From an uncultured Verrucomicrobiota bacterium (lineage in GTDB: Bacteria > Verrucomicrobiota > Verrucomicrobiia > Opitutales > Opitutaceae), in the NCBI GenBank assembly GCA_903876795.1, contig CAIRBK010000103.1:1-43975 (forward strand): 43,975 bases of DNA, in the 5' to 3' direction. Shown piece after piece: positions 9,694-18,242 of this stretch (positions within the stretch are counted from its first letter, which is position 1; each line of letters begins with the position of its first letter). The position numbers were made by a program, and so were the translations under genes. The notes below the pieces were generated by a model. The model did not search any database. It saw only the letters and a list, made by a program, of their open reading frames with translations, and was not told the DNA's origin.

Positions 9694-10812
9694 ATGACGG
9701 AACCGAGAGCGGTGCATCTTAAAAAAACGAAGCGCAGCCGCATGAAGCATTGGTTTGACGAGGCCTTCTATCGCCGCACCGCGACGCAATTGGCGGCTCT
9801 CGATGCACGGTTTTCCGCGACGCGATTCCTGGATAACGCGCTGGCGGGACTGGAGGACCGCGAATTGCTCTCGCGGCTGAACCGCACCGCCGAGGCCTTT
9901 CATATCGCTCTGCCGGTGTCATTCCCCGAACAGTTGTCGGTGCTGCAAGCCCACGCTCCGCAGATAGGGCACAACTTCACCGCGATATGGCCTTGCGCGC
10001 ACGTCGCCGCCCACGGGCTTGACCAACCCGAGCTGTCCCTGACGGCGCTAAAGGAACTCACCCCCTATGGTTCGGCCGAGTTCGCCTTGCGCCCGTTTCT
10101 GCAGAGCGATCCCGACGGCACGCTGGCCGTGCTCGCCGGCTGGGCGGCCTCGCCCAACCAGCATGTTCGCCGCCTTGCCAGCGAAGGATCGCGACCTCGG
10201 CTGCCGTGGGGCATAAGGCTTCACAGCTTGGTCAAAGACCCCTCGCCCACTCTGCCGATACTCCGCCTCCTGCGCGCCGACCCCTCGCTCTACGTCAGAA
10301 AGTCCGTCGCCAATCACCTCAACGACATCTCGAAGGACCATCCCGAGGTCGTCTTGGACGTCGCGGCGTCATGGGATCTCACATGCGGGCACACCGCCTG
10401 GATCGTCCGGCACGCCCTTCGCACGCTGGTCAAGCGCGGCCATCCCCGCGCCCTAGAACTGCTTGGCGCCGGCGTCGCGCCGCAACTCGACGCCACATTC
10501 ACCGCAACGCCGCGACGTGTTCCGATCGGAGCAACCGTCACCTTCGGCGCAACACTCACATCCAACGCCCGCCGCAGTCAGTCCCTGGTGATCGACTATG
10601 TCGTCCACTACGTCCGATCGGCGGGCAAATCGTTCCCCAAGGTCTTCAAGTGGAAACGTCTCGATCTCGCGCAAGGAGAGACCGTCACCCTGCTCAAGCG
10701 ACAAACCTTCCGCGACTTCTCCACCCGCCGCCATCTGGCCGGCCTGCACCGAGTGGAACTCCAAATCAACGGCCGCCGCCTTGCCGAGACCGCCTTCACC
10801 CTGTCGGCCTGA
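9694..10812 (+). CDS. AlkC-type DNA alkylation repair glycosylase with C-terminal Ig-like domain
   Basis: The 372-residue protein belongs to the HEAT-repeat AlkC/AlkD superfamily, which removes alkylated bases such as 3-methyladenine without flipping them out of the helix. AlkC-specific segments are the SEGSRPRLPWG and SLYVRKSVANHLNDISKDHP stretches and the W-I-V-R-H-A-L-R-T-L-V-K-R-G-H segment. The part after about residue 275 (FTATPRRVPIGATVTFGATL to the end) looks like a beta-rich, Ig-like domain, as known for a subset of AlkC proteins. The start is uncertain: ATG 9694 gives 16 extra basic residues before a second ATG at 9742 (MKHWFDEAFYRR). It stands between pyrE and a small acidic gene, and no adaptive-response gene is adjacent. 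Confidence 0.88.
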   Translation: MTEPRAVHLKKTKRSRMKHWFDEAFYRRTATQLAALDARFSATRFLDNALAGLEDRELLSRLNRTAEAFHIALPVSFPEQLSVLQAHAPQIGHNFTAIWPCAHVAAHGLDQPELSLTALKELTPYGSAEFALRPFLQSDPDGTLAVLAGWAASPNQHVRRLASEGSRPRLPWGIRLHSLVKDPSPTLPILRLLRADPSLYVRKSVANHLNDISKDHPEVVLDVAASWDLTCGHTAWIVRHALRTLVKRGHPRALELLGAGVAPQLDATFTATPRRVPIGATVTFGATLTSNARRSQSLVIDYVVHYVRSAGKSFPKVFKWKRLDLAQGETVTLLKRQTFRDFSTRRHLAGLHRVELQINGRRLAETAFTLSA

Positions 10813-10865
10813 TTTGTTGGGATTTTTCGCGCCTTTCATCACGAATCTGCGACAACACACCGCCT

Positions 10866-11117
10866 ATGAACCTGCGCCCCATCATCGATGAGATCGCCTC
10901 CCAAGCCGACAGCTTTCTGGACGGTGTCGCCAGCCGTGAACAAGCCCGCGCGGGCATAGCCGAGTTCATCACCATGGACTACCCCTCGCTTACCGCCCCC
11001 GACCGCAAGCTCGTGAGTGACCACGTCATGGCCATCCTCGAGGACGAGAGCTTCTTCGACGGAGGTTTCGCCGGTCACTCCTTCGACGACGAAAGCGAAG
11101 CGCACGAAATGGAATGA
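10866..11117 (+). CDS. Small acidic protein of unknown function
   Basis: The product has 83 residues starting MNLRPIIDEIASQADSFLDG. It is acidic, particularly at the C-terminus (ILEDESFFDGGFAGHSFDDESEAHEME), and appears helical and soluble. I do not recognise the family. It is accepted as a gene because it fills the space between alkC (54 bases upstream) and ispH in the same direction. Its composition also looks protein-like and its ATG is in a sensible position. A longer open frame starting at 10206 overlaps alkC and is not credible upstream of this ATG. Confidence 0.6.
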   Translation: MNLRPIIDEIASQADSFLDGVASREQARAGIAEFITMDYPSLTAPDRKLVSDHVMAILEDESFFDGGFAGHSFDDESEAHEME

Positions 11118-11219
11118 CGGGGCGGAGGAGTTTTGGTGCTTAACTCCGGTCGCCTTTTACGCGGCGACGCCCTCCGCGTTCTCGACTTACCTCGAAACCT
11201 GCGCTGAATCCGACCTTCC

Positions 11220-12935
11220 ATGTCCGCCGTCGCTCCCCTCACTTTGGTCTTCGACTCCAACAACCGTATTGCGGTGCGGCCCACACGAAACGGATTGGAA
11301 CCCGCCTGCTTGCCGGAGCCAGCCCGCGGAATTGAATCACGCGCGGTGTTCACCCTGTCCCACGCCGGTAACGACTACGGGGTGTTTTTTTCCAAGGCTA
11401 CGGATGAGGTAGCCGCAAGCGCCGCGTTCTCCCCGCTTGAACAACTCGCGGCCGATCCCGCCGCGCTCTCTCCGTTTTTCGCCGCCCTACTGCCCGCGCT
11501 CGAGCCCCATCTGATCCAAATCCCTTATCTCGAACTGGGCGAAAACGACTTCATCTACAAGTTTCGTCCCGAAAAAGACCGCACCCTATCCCTGTATTCC
11601 CAGGACACGCACACCAGCGCTCTCTACCAATCCGCACTCTGTGCAGCCATCAAGGCTCTCGCGCGCCGTCGCGAAGGCGTGGCCGACGCGCCCGTGCCCT
11701 TGGACTTTGGCTCGGTTCACTACCTCATCCCGAGCCACTTCGGGTTCTGCCTCGGGGTAAAAAACGCCATCGACCGCGCCTACGAAACCTTGGCCGCCAA
11801 TCCCGGGCGCAGGGTGTTCATGCTCTCCGAGCTGATCCACAATCCTTTCGTCAACGAGGATCTCCTAAGGCGGGGCCTGCGCTACCTTCAGACCGAGAAA
11901 GGCGTGTCGTTCGCCGTCAACGGACAAAAATCAACCTCCGCGCCCGGGCTTCCCCTGCTCTGGGACACGCTCACCCCGGACGACGTGGTGATTATCCCCG
12001 CCTTCGGCGCGACCGACGAGGACAAGTTGCGCCTGGTCCGCAAGGGCCTCGCGGTCCGCCAATACGACGCCACCTGCATGCTTGTGGAGAAGGTCTGGAA
12101 GGCCGCCCGAGCCTACGGACGCGATGGATACACGGTCGTCATTCACGGCAAACACGAACACGAGGAGACCAAGGCCACCTTCTCCAATACCCGTCGCCAC
12201 GCTCCCGCCGTCATCGTCAGAAATCTCAATGAAACACGCCTGCTTGGCTCCATCATTGCCGAGTCCCTGCGTGATCCCTCCGCGGCGCAAACCCGCTTCG
12301 AACGTGACTTCGCGCAGCGCCACACTCCGGGTTTGGAAGTTGTGCGCGATCTCGGCCGCGTCGCGGTGGTGAATCAGACCACCCTCCTCATGAGGGAAAC
12401 CCAGGAAATCATCGCCTATCTGCGGGATCTCTACGCCAGCACCTTCGGAGAGGATGCTCCGGGCGCCCTTCCGCGAGTCGGCGGCAGCGGTCGCACCGAC
12501 ACCCTTTGCTACGCCACCCAAGTCAACCAAGACGCCCTCGGCCGCGCGCTTGAAGAGCCCCTGGACGCGGCCTTTATCATCGGCGGGAAAAACTCCTCCA
12601 ACACCTACCAGCTTTATCGACTGTGCGCCCAAAAGCTCGGGGACAAGGCGTTCTTCATCCAAAGCGAGGCCAACATCCGATCCCTCTCGGAAGTGGAGCA
12701 CTATGTGTTTCCCGCCGACGGCCCCGCGCACGCCGGGCACATCGAGGTGCACCCGCTCTGGCCGGAAGGCCCCGGTCCCCGGCCAAAGCGCATCCTCATC
12801 ACCGGCGGAGCGTCCTGCCCTGACGGCGTTATCCAACTGGTGATCGCTCGCATAAACGGACTGTTCCCGGCCCCAGGCCTTCGTCCGATCGACGACGTCC
12901 TAAGCGACATCACCTCAAGAATCTCCACACGCTAG
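11220..12935 (+). CDS. ispH: 4-hydroxy-3-methylbut-2-enyl diphosphate reductase with long N-terminal extension
   Basis: This is the last enzyme of the MEP isoprenoid pathway, a [4Fe-4S] protein making IPP and DMAPP. The three cluster cysteines are visible: C177 (FGFCLGVKNAID), C286 (YDATCMLVEKVW) and C430 (RTDTLCYATQVNQDA). The IHGKHEHEETKAT segment matches the plant/cyanobacterial type (HGKxxHEET) rather than the E. coli EGHPEVEG type. SSNTYQLYRL and TGGASCPDGVI close the active-site set. At 571 residues it is far longer than typical enzymes of about 310-400. Residues 1 to about 165 form an extra N-terminal region I cannot assign. It converges with the ParA operon, with only six bases between the two ends. 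Confidence 0.9.
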   Translation: MSAVAPLTLVFDSNNRIAVRPTRNGLEPACLPEPARGIESRAVFTLSHAGNDYGVFFSKATDEVAASAAFSPLEQLAADPAALSPFFAALLPALEPHLIQIPYLELGENDFIYKFRPEKDRTLSLYSQDTHTSALYQSALCAAIKALARRREGVADAPVPLDFGSVHYLIPSHFGFCLGVKNAIDRAYETLAANPGRRVFMLSELIHNPFVNEDLLRRGLRYLQTEKGVSFAVNGQKSTSAPGLPLLWDTLTPDDVVIIPAFGATDEDKLRLVRKGLAVRQYDATCMLVEKVWKAARAYGRDGYTVVIHGKHEHEETKATFSNTRRHAPAVIVRNLNETRLLGSIIAESLRDPSAAQTRFERDFAQRHTPGLEVVRDLGRVAVVNQTTLLMRETQEIIAYLRDLYASTFGEDAPGALPRVGGSGRTDTLCYATQVNQDALGRALEEPLDAAFIIGGKNSSNTYQLYRLCAQKLGDKAFFIQSEANIRSLSEVEHYVFPADGPAHAGHIEVHPLWPEGPGPRPKRILITGGASCPDGVIQLVIARINGLFPAPGLRPIDDVLSDITSRISTR

Positions 12936-12941
12936 GGATGA

Positions 12942-13652
12942 TCATTCGTTGAACTCGTCGAACTTCCCCGGGGTTAAAGCATCACCGCCGGGTGGATTGC
13001 CGCCCGCTGCCTGCCGCAACTGGATCTCTTCCTCGCGCTGCTCAAGCTCGGTCTCCTTTTCCTGCTGCTGCTGAACCTTCTCGAAAAGGCGCTTTTCGCT
13101 TTCTTCGACGAATTTCTCGCGCTCGCGCAGCGCATCACGGGACTCTCTCAGCAACGCCTCCTGGCGATCCAGTTCGGTTTTCAGATTGAGCAGAACCACC
13201 CGCTCCTCTTCGGAGAAACACGACCGCATGGGCAAGGTTTTGCGGGCGACCGCCACCAAGGCCTCGTGATGTTTCAGCAGCACCTCGGCCTCGGCCAGAT
13301 CGCGTTCACGATCGGCCAGGCGAAATTCATGTTCCACGACGGCCCTCTCGCGCTCGGCGATGCGCGCCTCCATCTCCGCAAGAGGCCGGGAGAACTCATC
13401 CCTGCCCCCCGATTCCGATGGTTGCCTGCCCACTTCAAACGGTCCGACCGCGCTCAACATGAGCAGCAATTGGCCAAGTTGACGCCGCGCTTCGTCATCC
13501 CGATACTCACGGTCGCCGTCAAGCGGTGCCACGCTTCGGTATGAACGCACGGACGAAACGCGCCGCGGAATCACCAGTGCCGGACGAGCGTTGCTGTAAA
13601 CCGGGCTGCCGGGAGGCCGCTCAAACGTGGAAAAAGGTGTGTTGGTCTCCAT
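12942..13652 (-). CDS. Coiled-coil protein, third gene of the ParA operon
   Basis: The 236-residue protein has a basic, Pro/Ser/Arg-rich N-terminal tail (about residues 1-45), then two heptad-like coiled-coil stretches. The first is at roughly 90-130 (AEMEARIAERERAVVEHEFR and on) and the second at 148-215 (EEERVVLLNLKTELDRQEAL and on). It ends in a Gly/Pro-rich acidic tail. No catalytic motif is seen. ATG 13652 has a GGAGG eight bases upstream. An alternative ATG at 13658 overlaps the previous stop as ATGA but is too close to that GGAGG. Basic-tail plus coiled-coil architecture recalls partner proteins of ParA-type ATPases such as McdB-like adaptors, but no homology is claimed. Confidence 0.72.
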   Translation of the reverse strand: METNTPFSTFERPPGSPVYSNARPALVIPRRVSSVRSYRSVAPLDGDREYRDDEARRQLGQLLLMLSAVGPFEVGRQPSESGGRDEFSRPLAEMEARIAERERAVVEHEFRLADRERDLAEAEVLLKHHEALVAVARKTLPMRSCFSEEERVVLLNLKTELDRQEALLRESRDALREREKFVEESEKRLFEKVQQQQEKETELEQREEEIQLRQAAGGNPPGGDALTPGKFDEFNE

Positions 13653-13654
13653 GG

Positions 13655-14638
13655 TCATTTCCTCCACCAGCGTAAAACACGCGCCAAAAATCCCGCTCGA
13701 GAAGCCGAAGGGGCGATGATGTCGGCAACGATGGCCGCGGTGACATGATCTCCCAAAACAGCCACCAATTCCCGGATGTCTTCTCCTTTGGTGATACGGT
13801 TCTGCACATCCTCGTAATCCTGCTCGCAGAAGCCGCGCATCGCCGACGCGTTCACTCGAATCTCAAGCTTGGCCTGCTCGATCTGCCGCAAGCTGACCGA
13901 CCGCGCCATGTCCAGCGATGCCGCCGGCAAGGCCAGGCCAAGGCGACGCGCCAACGCCGCTTGGACAGGGGCCGGCAGGGCGCGGATCGCATGGGCAACA
14001 CCCTCAATATAATGCAATCCCGTCGAGCCCACCCTGTAGGGCAGATAACGCGCGAGCACCCGCTCATCAATGCACGACAAGGCGTTCAGCAGCGCCCTGA
14101 AATCCCCTCCGACGATCACCGACCCGGCCATGCGTTGGGCTGCCAGGGCAAACTGCTCCAGCGTTGCGATGTGTTCCAGCCGGCAAAACAAAAGCGTCTC
14201 GGCTGAAAGCGCAGTCAGGGCGACCGGAAACTCCGCCGGTATATTCAGTTTGGCCAGATTTCTGACCAAGGGATTTTGCCCTTCCCCCGAAGACTGCGCC
14301 TGATTGATCATGTCGCCGAACGGGTTATCGAAATCCATCGTCTCCTGGAGGATATCCATCAGGAAATCAGCCACCCCCGGAGGCTGCCCGCGCAGCGCCA
14401 GGTGCTCGTGCAACTCCTGAAAGGAAAGTTCAAGATACGCCGACGGAATCTCTCCCGGTCCTTGAATAGGCCACTCCACTCCCTCCAAATTCTTGGAGAG
14501 GCTTGACAGCGGGGTATCCGCCAAAATGGACGAGTAGAACGCCCGCCTTATTTCGTCCCACTGCCGCGCAGTGTATCGGCATGACGACTCGGGGGTGGTT
14601 TTCGGACGGGGCTTGGGGATGGGAATGGAGGTGATCAT
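13655..14638 (-). CDS. Unknown protein, second gene of the ParA operon
   Basis: I do not recognise this 327-residue protein. It begins with a Pro/Lys-rich tail (ITSIPIPKPRPKTTPE), followed by a largely helical body. Features include LEGVEWPIQGPGEIPSAYLE, a repeated Leu/Ala-rich middle (LRALPAPVQAALARRLGLAL-like) and a short cationic, aromatic C-terminus RAGFLARVLRWWRK. That terminus looks like an amphipathic membrane- or protein-binding helix. Its ATG overlaps the parA stop by four bases (ATGA, 14635-14638). Its own stop lies at the ribosome binding site of the coiled-coil gene, so the three genes are translationally coupled. Role as a cargo or adaptor for the ParA ATPase is inference. Confidence 0.7.
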   Translation of the reverse strand: MITSIPIPKPRPKTTPESSCRYTARQWDEIRRAFYSSILADTPLSSLSKNLEGVEWPIQGPGEIPSAYLELSFQELHEHLALRGQPPGVADFLMDILQETMDFDNPFGDMINQAQSSGEGQNPLVRNLAKLNIPAEFPVALTALSAETLLFCRLEHIATLEQFALAAQRMAGSVIVGGDFRALLNALSCIDERVLARYLPYRVGSTGLHYIEGVAHAIRALPAPVQAALARRLGLALPAASLDMARSVSLRQIEQAKLEIRVNASAMRGFCEQDYEDVQNRITKGEDIRELVAVLGDHVTAAIVADIIAPSASRAGFLARVLRWWRK

Positions 14639-15525
14639 GAGCGGTGGTTTTCAATTTCTTCGGCCAGGCGGTGGTAATCATGGACGACATTGTCCCGGAG
14701 GGGATCCGAGTTTTCCTGACCTATGAGTGTGACCGGCAATCCCAGCGTCACCGCGCGTCGAACCACCATCGCATCGCGGATCTGGGCATTAAAAATCTTC
14801 GCGTCCGCCGCCACGCGCCGCGCGGCCCGAAATTGATTCATGCGGAGCTGCATCCGCATCTTCGGCACCTCGATATCGACGCCCGTCTTGATCGCGTTAA
14901 AAATGATTCCCTTCACCTGAGCCGCCTGCCCGCTCGTGGCGGTCCTGAATCCGGAGGAAATCTGCTGGAACCTGCCAAGCTTTTCCACAAGCAGCGTAAA
15001 CCCGATGAGGCTGAGCGCATCCGGATTGGAAGGCACATAAATCTCGTGCGAACTGAACACGCCGCACTGGGAGGCGCGCAAAAGGTTGGGAGGACAATCG
15101 AAGAGCACATAGTCATAATCCAAGGCCAATTCCTCCAATTGCTCCTGGAACAAAAGGTAGGCGGGTTTGCGCGGGTCGCCGTTAAACTCGTTCTCCAAAT
15201 CGACCAGATTGAAGGTGGTCGGGATCAAATCGAGCCCGGGCAGCGCGGACTTCCCGTTTTTGTCCTGCACCACGTCCCGCACCACCAGGTCGCCAAGCCT
15301 GACTCCCCCCGGCTCGAAAAACGAGTAAACCGATCCGTGGCCATCCGCGTTAAGCTTGTTCCAGCGCTCCAGCCTCATCAGCCATATGCTCGCGTTGGAC
15401 TGGGTGTCGAAATCGCACAGCAAAACGCGTCGCCCGCGGGCGGCCAGGCAGGCCGCCGTATTCACAATCAACGACGTCTTCCCCACGCCACCCTTGTAAT
15501 TGATGAAGCTGATTTTTCGGGTCAT
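14635..15525 (-). CDS. Orphan ParA/Soj-family positioning ATPase
   Basis: The 296-residue ATPase has the deviant Walker A motif KGGVGKTS at residues 11-18, including signature Lys11, which marks the ParA/MinD superfamily. The A' motif is CDFDTQSNAS around residue 40 and the Walker B-like motif is DYVLFDCPPN with D143. It lacks the N-terminal helix-turn-helix of plasmid P1-type ParA and has no MinD-like membrane-targeting helix at its C-terminus, so it is a short ParA. Such proteins make dynamic gradients on the nucleoid that segregate DNA or space protein cargos. No parB, parS-like repeat or replication gene is nearby; two unknown proteins follow instead. The start at ATG 15525 is the first residue of the conserved domain. 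Confidence 0.88.
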   Translation of the reverse strand: MTRKISFINYKGGVGKTSLIVNTAACLAARGRRVLLCDFDTQSNASIWLMRLERWNKLNADGHGSVYSFFEPGGVRLGDLVVRDVVQDKNGKSALPGLDLIPTTFNLVDLENEFNGDPRKPAYLLFQEQLEELALDYDYVLFDCPPNLLRASQCGVFSSHEIYVPSNPDALSLIGFTLLVEKLGRFQQISSGFRTATSGQAAQVKGIIFNAIKTGVDIEVPKMRMQLRMNQFRAARRVAADAKIFNAQIRDAMVVRRAVTLGLPVTLIGQENSDPLRDNVVHDYHRLAEEIENHRS

Positions 15526-15731
15526 GGAAAATGGAATGGAAGCCTGTTCCCTAATCTAACCGACATCATGCGCAACGGACCGTCATGAGCCAGAGCCGAT
15601 CGTTTGGACGGCGGGTTTTGACGGTTTTTTCGCATCGCCCGGTTCGATTCTTTTCAAAACTCGGGGAGCCGGCTTCGACGATTTTCACAATTTCGTCACA
15701 CGTGCGCAACCGGGACGACACCACCGCGTCG

Positions 15732-15737
15732 TATAAT
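15732..15737 (+). promoter_or_regulatory. TATAAT -10 element just before the receiver gene
   Basis: An exact TATAAT sits only six bases before ATG 15744. If used, transcription would start at or next to the start codon and give a leaderless mRNA. No good -35 is seen 16-18 bases upstream, so this may be chance. Confidence 0.35.
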
Positions 15738-15743
15738 CCCCGA

Positions 15744-16118
15744 ATGCGCCCCTTGATTCTCAGCGTCGACGACGAGCATGACGTGACCGCACTGGTGGAA
15801 TTTCATCTTACCAGGGCGGGCTGTGAAGTCGTGACCGCTGCCAACGGACGCGACGCGCTGAAAGCGGTTTCCCACCGCAAGCCGGACATCATCCTGCTCG
15901 ATCTCATGCTGCCCGACATCGACGGTTTCGGCGTATGCGAAATCCTCAGGCGCGACCCGGGGACGGCCTCCATTCCCGTTGTGATACTCACCGCATGGGC
16001 GACCACCGACGCCAAGAATCTAGGCCTGGAATTGGGTGCCCTGGATTACCTCACAAAGCCGTTCAGTCCCCGGCAGCTGACCGAACGCGTTCAAAAGCTC
16101 CTGCAGTGCCGGACCTGA
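15744..16118 (+). CDS. Stand-alone CheY-like response regulator
   Basis: The 124-residue protein is a single receiver domain with acidic pocket D9-D10, phospho-acceptor D53 (LLDLMLPDIDG), T83 (ILTAWA) and K105 (YLTKPFS). The wording is closer to PhoB/OmpR-type receivers than to CheY, but no DNA-binding domain follows. It would act by protein contact or as a relay intermediate. No histidine kinase is adjacent; the hybrid CheA near the right end of the window is a possible but unproven partner. The frame is open upstream to 15585, but the domain begins at MRPLILSVDDEHD. It diverges from the ParA operon, with 218 bases between the two starts. Confidence 0.9.
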   Translation: MRPLILSVDDEHDVTALVEFHLTRAGCEVVTAANGRDALKAVSHRKPDIILLDLMLPDIDGFGVCEILRRDPGTASIPVVILTAWATTDAKNLGLELGALDYLTKPFSPRQLTERVQKLLQCRT

Positions 16119-16179
16119 CCATCGGGCCGCTTCGGCTGGTTTCTCTGGCGTCACAAGGTTCGCTTTCTACTCTGCGGAC

Positions 16180-16659
16180 ATGCAGAAGTCCGATGTCCGC
16201 GACGCCATCGTCGCCCAACTCCAGCGAGAACTCGATCTCCAATCCCGCGCGGCTCACGACGCCAGAGAAGAGGCGACGAGCGAGGAGAGCAAATCCGAGG
16301 GTAAATACGATATGCGAGGCCAGGAGGCCGCCTATCTTGCCGAGGGCCAGGCACGCATCGCCGCAGAAATCGCGGAGTCCATCGCCGTTTACAGGTCGCT
16401 GGACACTGCGGACATCGCGCCCGGGGCCCCGGCGTCGGTCGGTGCCTTGATCACCCTGGAAGCCAAGGGGCGCAGTCAGCGGTATTTCCTGGGACCGCGC
16501 AACGGCGGCCTCGAAGCAACCGTGGGCGATGCACGCTTCACCGTCGTAACCCCGAGTTCTCCGCTGGGCCGTCAACTTGTCGGCAGTCGTGTCGGCTTCG
16601 GCGTCCAACTGCCCGGGCGAGGTGCCGCCTCCCGGCACCAAATAACGGAAATTCGTTGA
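16180..16659 (+). CDS. GreA/GreB-like transcription factor domain protein
   Basis: The 159-residue protein has a helical N-terminal half (residues 1-75) with the pattern ATSEESKSEGKYDMRGQEAA and a beta-rich C-terminal half. The C-terminal half resembles the GreA/GreB and Rnk FKBP-like domain (ITLEAKGRSQRYFLGPRNGG, then SPLGRQLVGSRVGFGVQLPG). In Gre factors this domain docks at the RNA polymerase secondary channel. The N-terminal coiled coil here is shorter and differs from true GreA, so an RNA-cleavage-stimulating role is not certain. ATG 16180 directly precedes the conserved QKSDVRDAI. Region 16660-16900 downstream holds no gene I can support. Confidence 0.72.
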   Translation: MQKSDVRDAIVAQLQRELDLQSRAAHDAREEATSEESKSEGKYDMRGQEAAYLAEGQARIAAEIAESIAVYRSLDTADIAPGAPASVGALITLEAKGRSQRYFLGPRNGGLEATVGDARFTVVTPSSPLGRQLVGSRVGFGVQLPGRGAASRHQITEIR

Positions 16660-16900
16660 ACGGACATGGTTGGTCAACTGGCGGCAACGCGCCGTCGCCC
16701 GGCCAACGCACAACCAGTCCGGGCAATCTTTCGCGCACCGCCTGCAGGCCGGAACGGGAGTGTCCATAACGCAGCGGCTCGTTAGGAACGCGGGATTTTT
16801 TCATGGTTTTCTGGCGTTTTGTCGGTCGCTCCGTGTGTCCCGACTCTGAGCTTGCCCCGCACCCCGCGCACCGGAGAGTCTCTCCGTTTTAACCAAACCT

Positions 16901-18091
16901 ATGGTCATCAAACCCAAAGTCCGCGGCTTCGTCTGTGTCACCGCCCACCCCGCCGGTTGCGCCGCCCACGTCCAAGAATGGATCGACTACGTGAAAGCCC
17001 AGGGGCCGGTCAAAAACGGCGCCAAGAAGGTCCTCGTGATCGGTGCCTCCACCGGTTACGGCCTCGCCTCGCGCATTGCGGCCGCTTTTGGCTCGGGTGC
17101 CGCCACCATCGGCGTTTTCTTCGAGCGCCCTTCCGAGCCCGACAAGACCGCCACCCCCGGTTGGTATAACTCCGCCGCCTTCACCAGCGCCGCAAAAAAG
17201 GCCGGTCTCTACGCCAAAAACTTCAACGGCGACGCCTTCTCCGACCAGCTCAAGGCCGATGTGCTCGCCGCGATCAAGGCCGACCTCGGCCAGGTTGACC
17301 TCGTCGTCTACTCCTTGGCCTCTCCACGCCGCACCCACCCCAAGACCGGCGTCACCCACAAGTCCTGCCTCAAGCCCGTGGGTCAATCCTACACCAACAA
17401 GACGGTTGATACGGACAAGGGGATCGTCTCCGACATAACCATCGAGCCCGCGAATCCCGCCGAGATCGCCGACACCACCGCCGTCATGGGTGGCGAAGAT
17501 TGGGAGATGTGGATCAACGCTCTCTCCGATGCCAAGCTCCTCGCACCCGGAGCCACCTCCGTGGCCTACAGCTACATCGGGCCCTCCGTGACCTGGCCCA
17601 TCTATAAAAACGGCACCATCGGCCTCGCCAAAAACGATCTCGAACGGGCCGCCAAATCCATCGACGCGACCCTCAAAACCCACGGTTATGGCCGCGCCTT
17701 CATTTCGGTCAACAAGGCCCTTGTCACCCAGGCCAGCTCCGCCATTCCGGTGGTTCCCCTCTACATCTCGATCCTCTACAAGATCATGAAGGCCAAGGGC
17801 AGCCACGAGGGTTGCATCGAGCAGATCGATCGCCTCTTTCGCACCCAGATGTATGGCGGCATGGGCCTCGAGTACGACGATGCCGGCCGCGTGCGCATCG
17901 ACGATTGGGAGATGAAGTCCGACATCCAGGCTGAGGTCGCCGCCCTTTGGCCCCAGGTCAACACCGAGAGCCTGCCTCAACTGACCGACATCGCCGGCTA
18001 CCGCTCCGAATTCCTGAAGCTGTTCGGCTTCGGCATCCCCGGCATCGACTACGAAAAGGACATCGATCCTCACGTCGAGATGCCCTCGTAA
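16901..18091 (+). CDS. fabV: Trans-2-enoyl-[ACP/CoA] reductase FabV
   Basis: The 396-residue enoyl reductase reduces the trans-2 double bond using NADH in the last step of fatty-acid elongation. The Y-x8-K active site, characteristic of FabV/TER, is seen as Y235...K244 within IYKNGTIGLAKNDLE. The dinucleotide-binding segment VLVIGASTGYGLASRIAAAFG is near residue 45, and the C-terminal LFGFGIPGIDYEKDIDP is typical. FabV enzymes are naturally insensitive to triclosan in characterised species. ATG 16901 begins MVIKPKVRGFVCVTAHP, the family start. The gene ends with a strong terminator at 18129-18155. No other fatty-acid synthesis gene is adjacent. Confidence 0.97.
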   Translation: MVIKPKVRGFVCVTAHPAGCAAHVQEWIDYVKAQGPVKNGAKKVLVIGASTGYGLASRIAAAFGSGAATIGVFFERPSEPDKTATPGWYNSAAFTSAAKKAGLYAKNFNGDAFSDQLKADVLAAIKADLGQVDLVVYSLASPRRTHPKTGVTHKSCLKPVGQSYTNKTVDTDKGIVSDITIEPANPAEIADTTAVMGGEDWEMWINALSDAKLLAPGATSVAYSYIGPSVTWPIYKNGTIGLAKNDLERAAKSIDATLKTHGYGRAFISVNKALVTQASSAIPVVPLYISILYKIMKAKGSHEGCIEQIDRLFRTQMYGGMGLEYDDAGRVRIDDWEMKSDIQAEVAALWPQVNTESLPQLTDIAGYRSEFLKLFGFGIPGIDYEKDIDPHVEMPS

Positions 18092-18128
18092 TCACCGCCG
18101 CGCAACCCGCCCTCGCGCATCCTCACCG

Positions 18129-18155
18129 GCCCGGCTCCCGCAGCCGGGCTTTTTT
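18129..18155 (+). terminator. Rho-independent terminator of fabV
   Basis: A perfect 8-bp stem GCCCGGCT / AGCCGGGC with a five-base loop is followed by six T residues, 37 bases after the fabV stop. Confidence 0.9.
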
Positions 18156-18242
18156 GCGCCCCCAGGTCTCCCCGATCAGCCCCGCGCACCGGCCCCGGGT
18201 GTTCTCCTTGCCTTGGCCCGAGTCCCCCCTTCACTCCCGCGC

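Noticed and set aside
16538-16804. Minus-strand frames after the GreA/B-like gene, one with a Cys-rich start (VPACRRCAKDCPDWLCVG)
   Set aside because: The cysteines suggest a zinc ribbon, but the frame runs on antisense into the GreA/B-like gene and has no ribosome site. Not supported as a gene.
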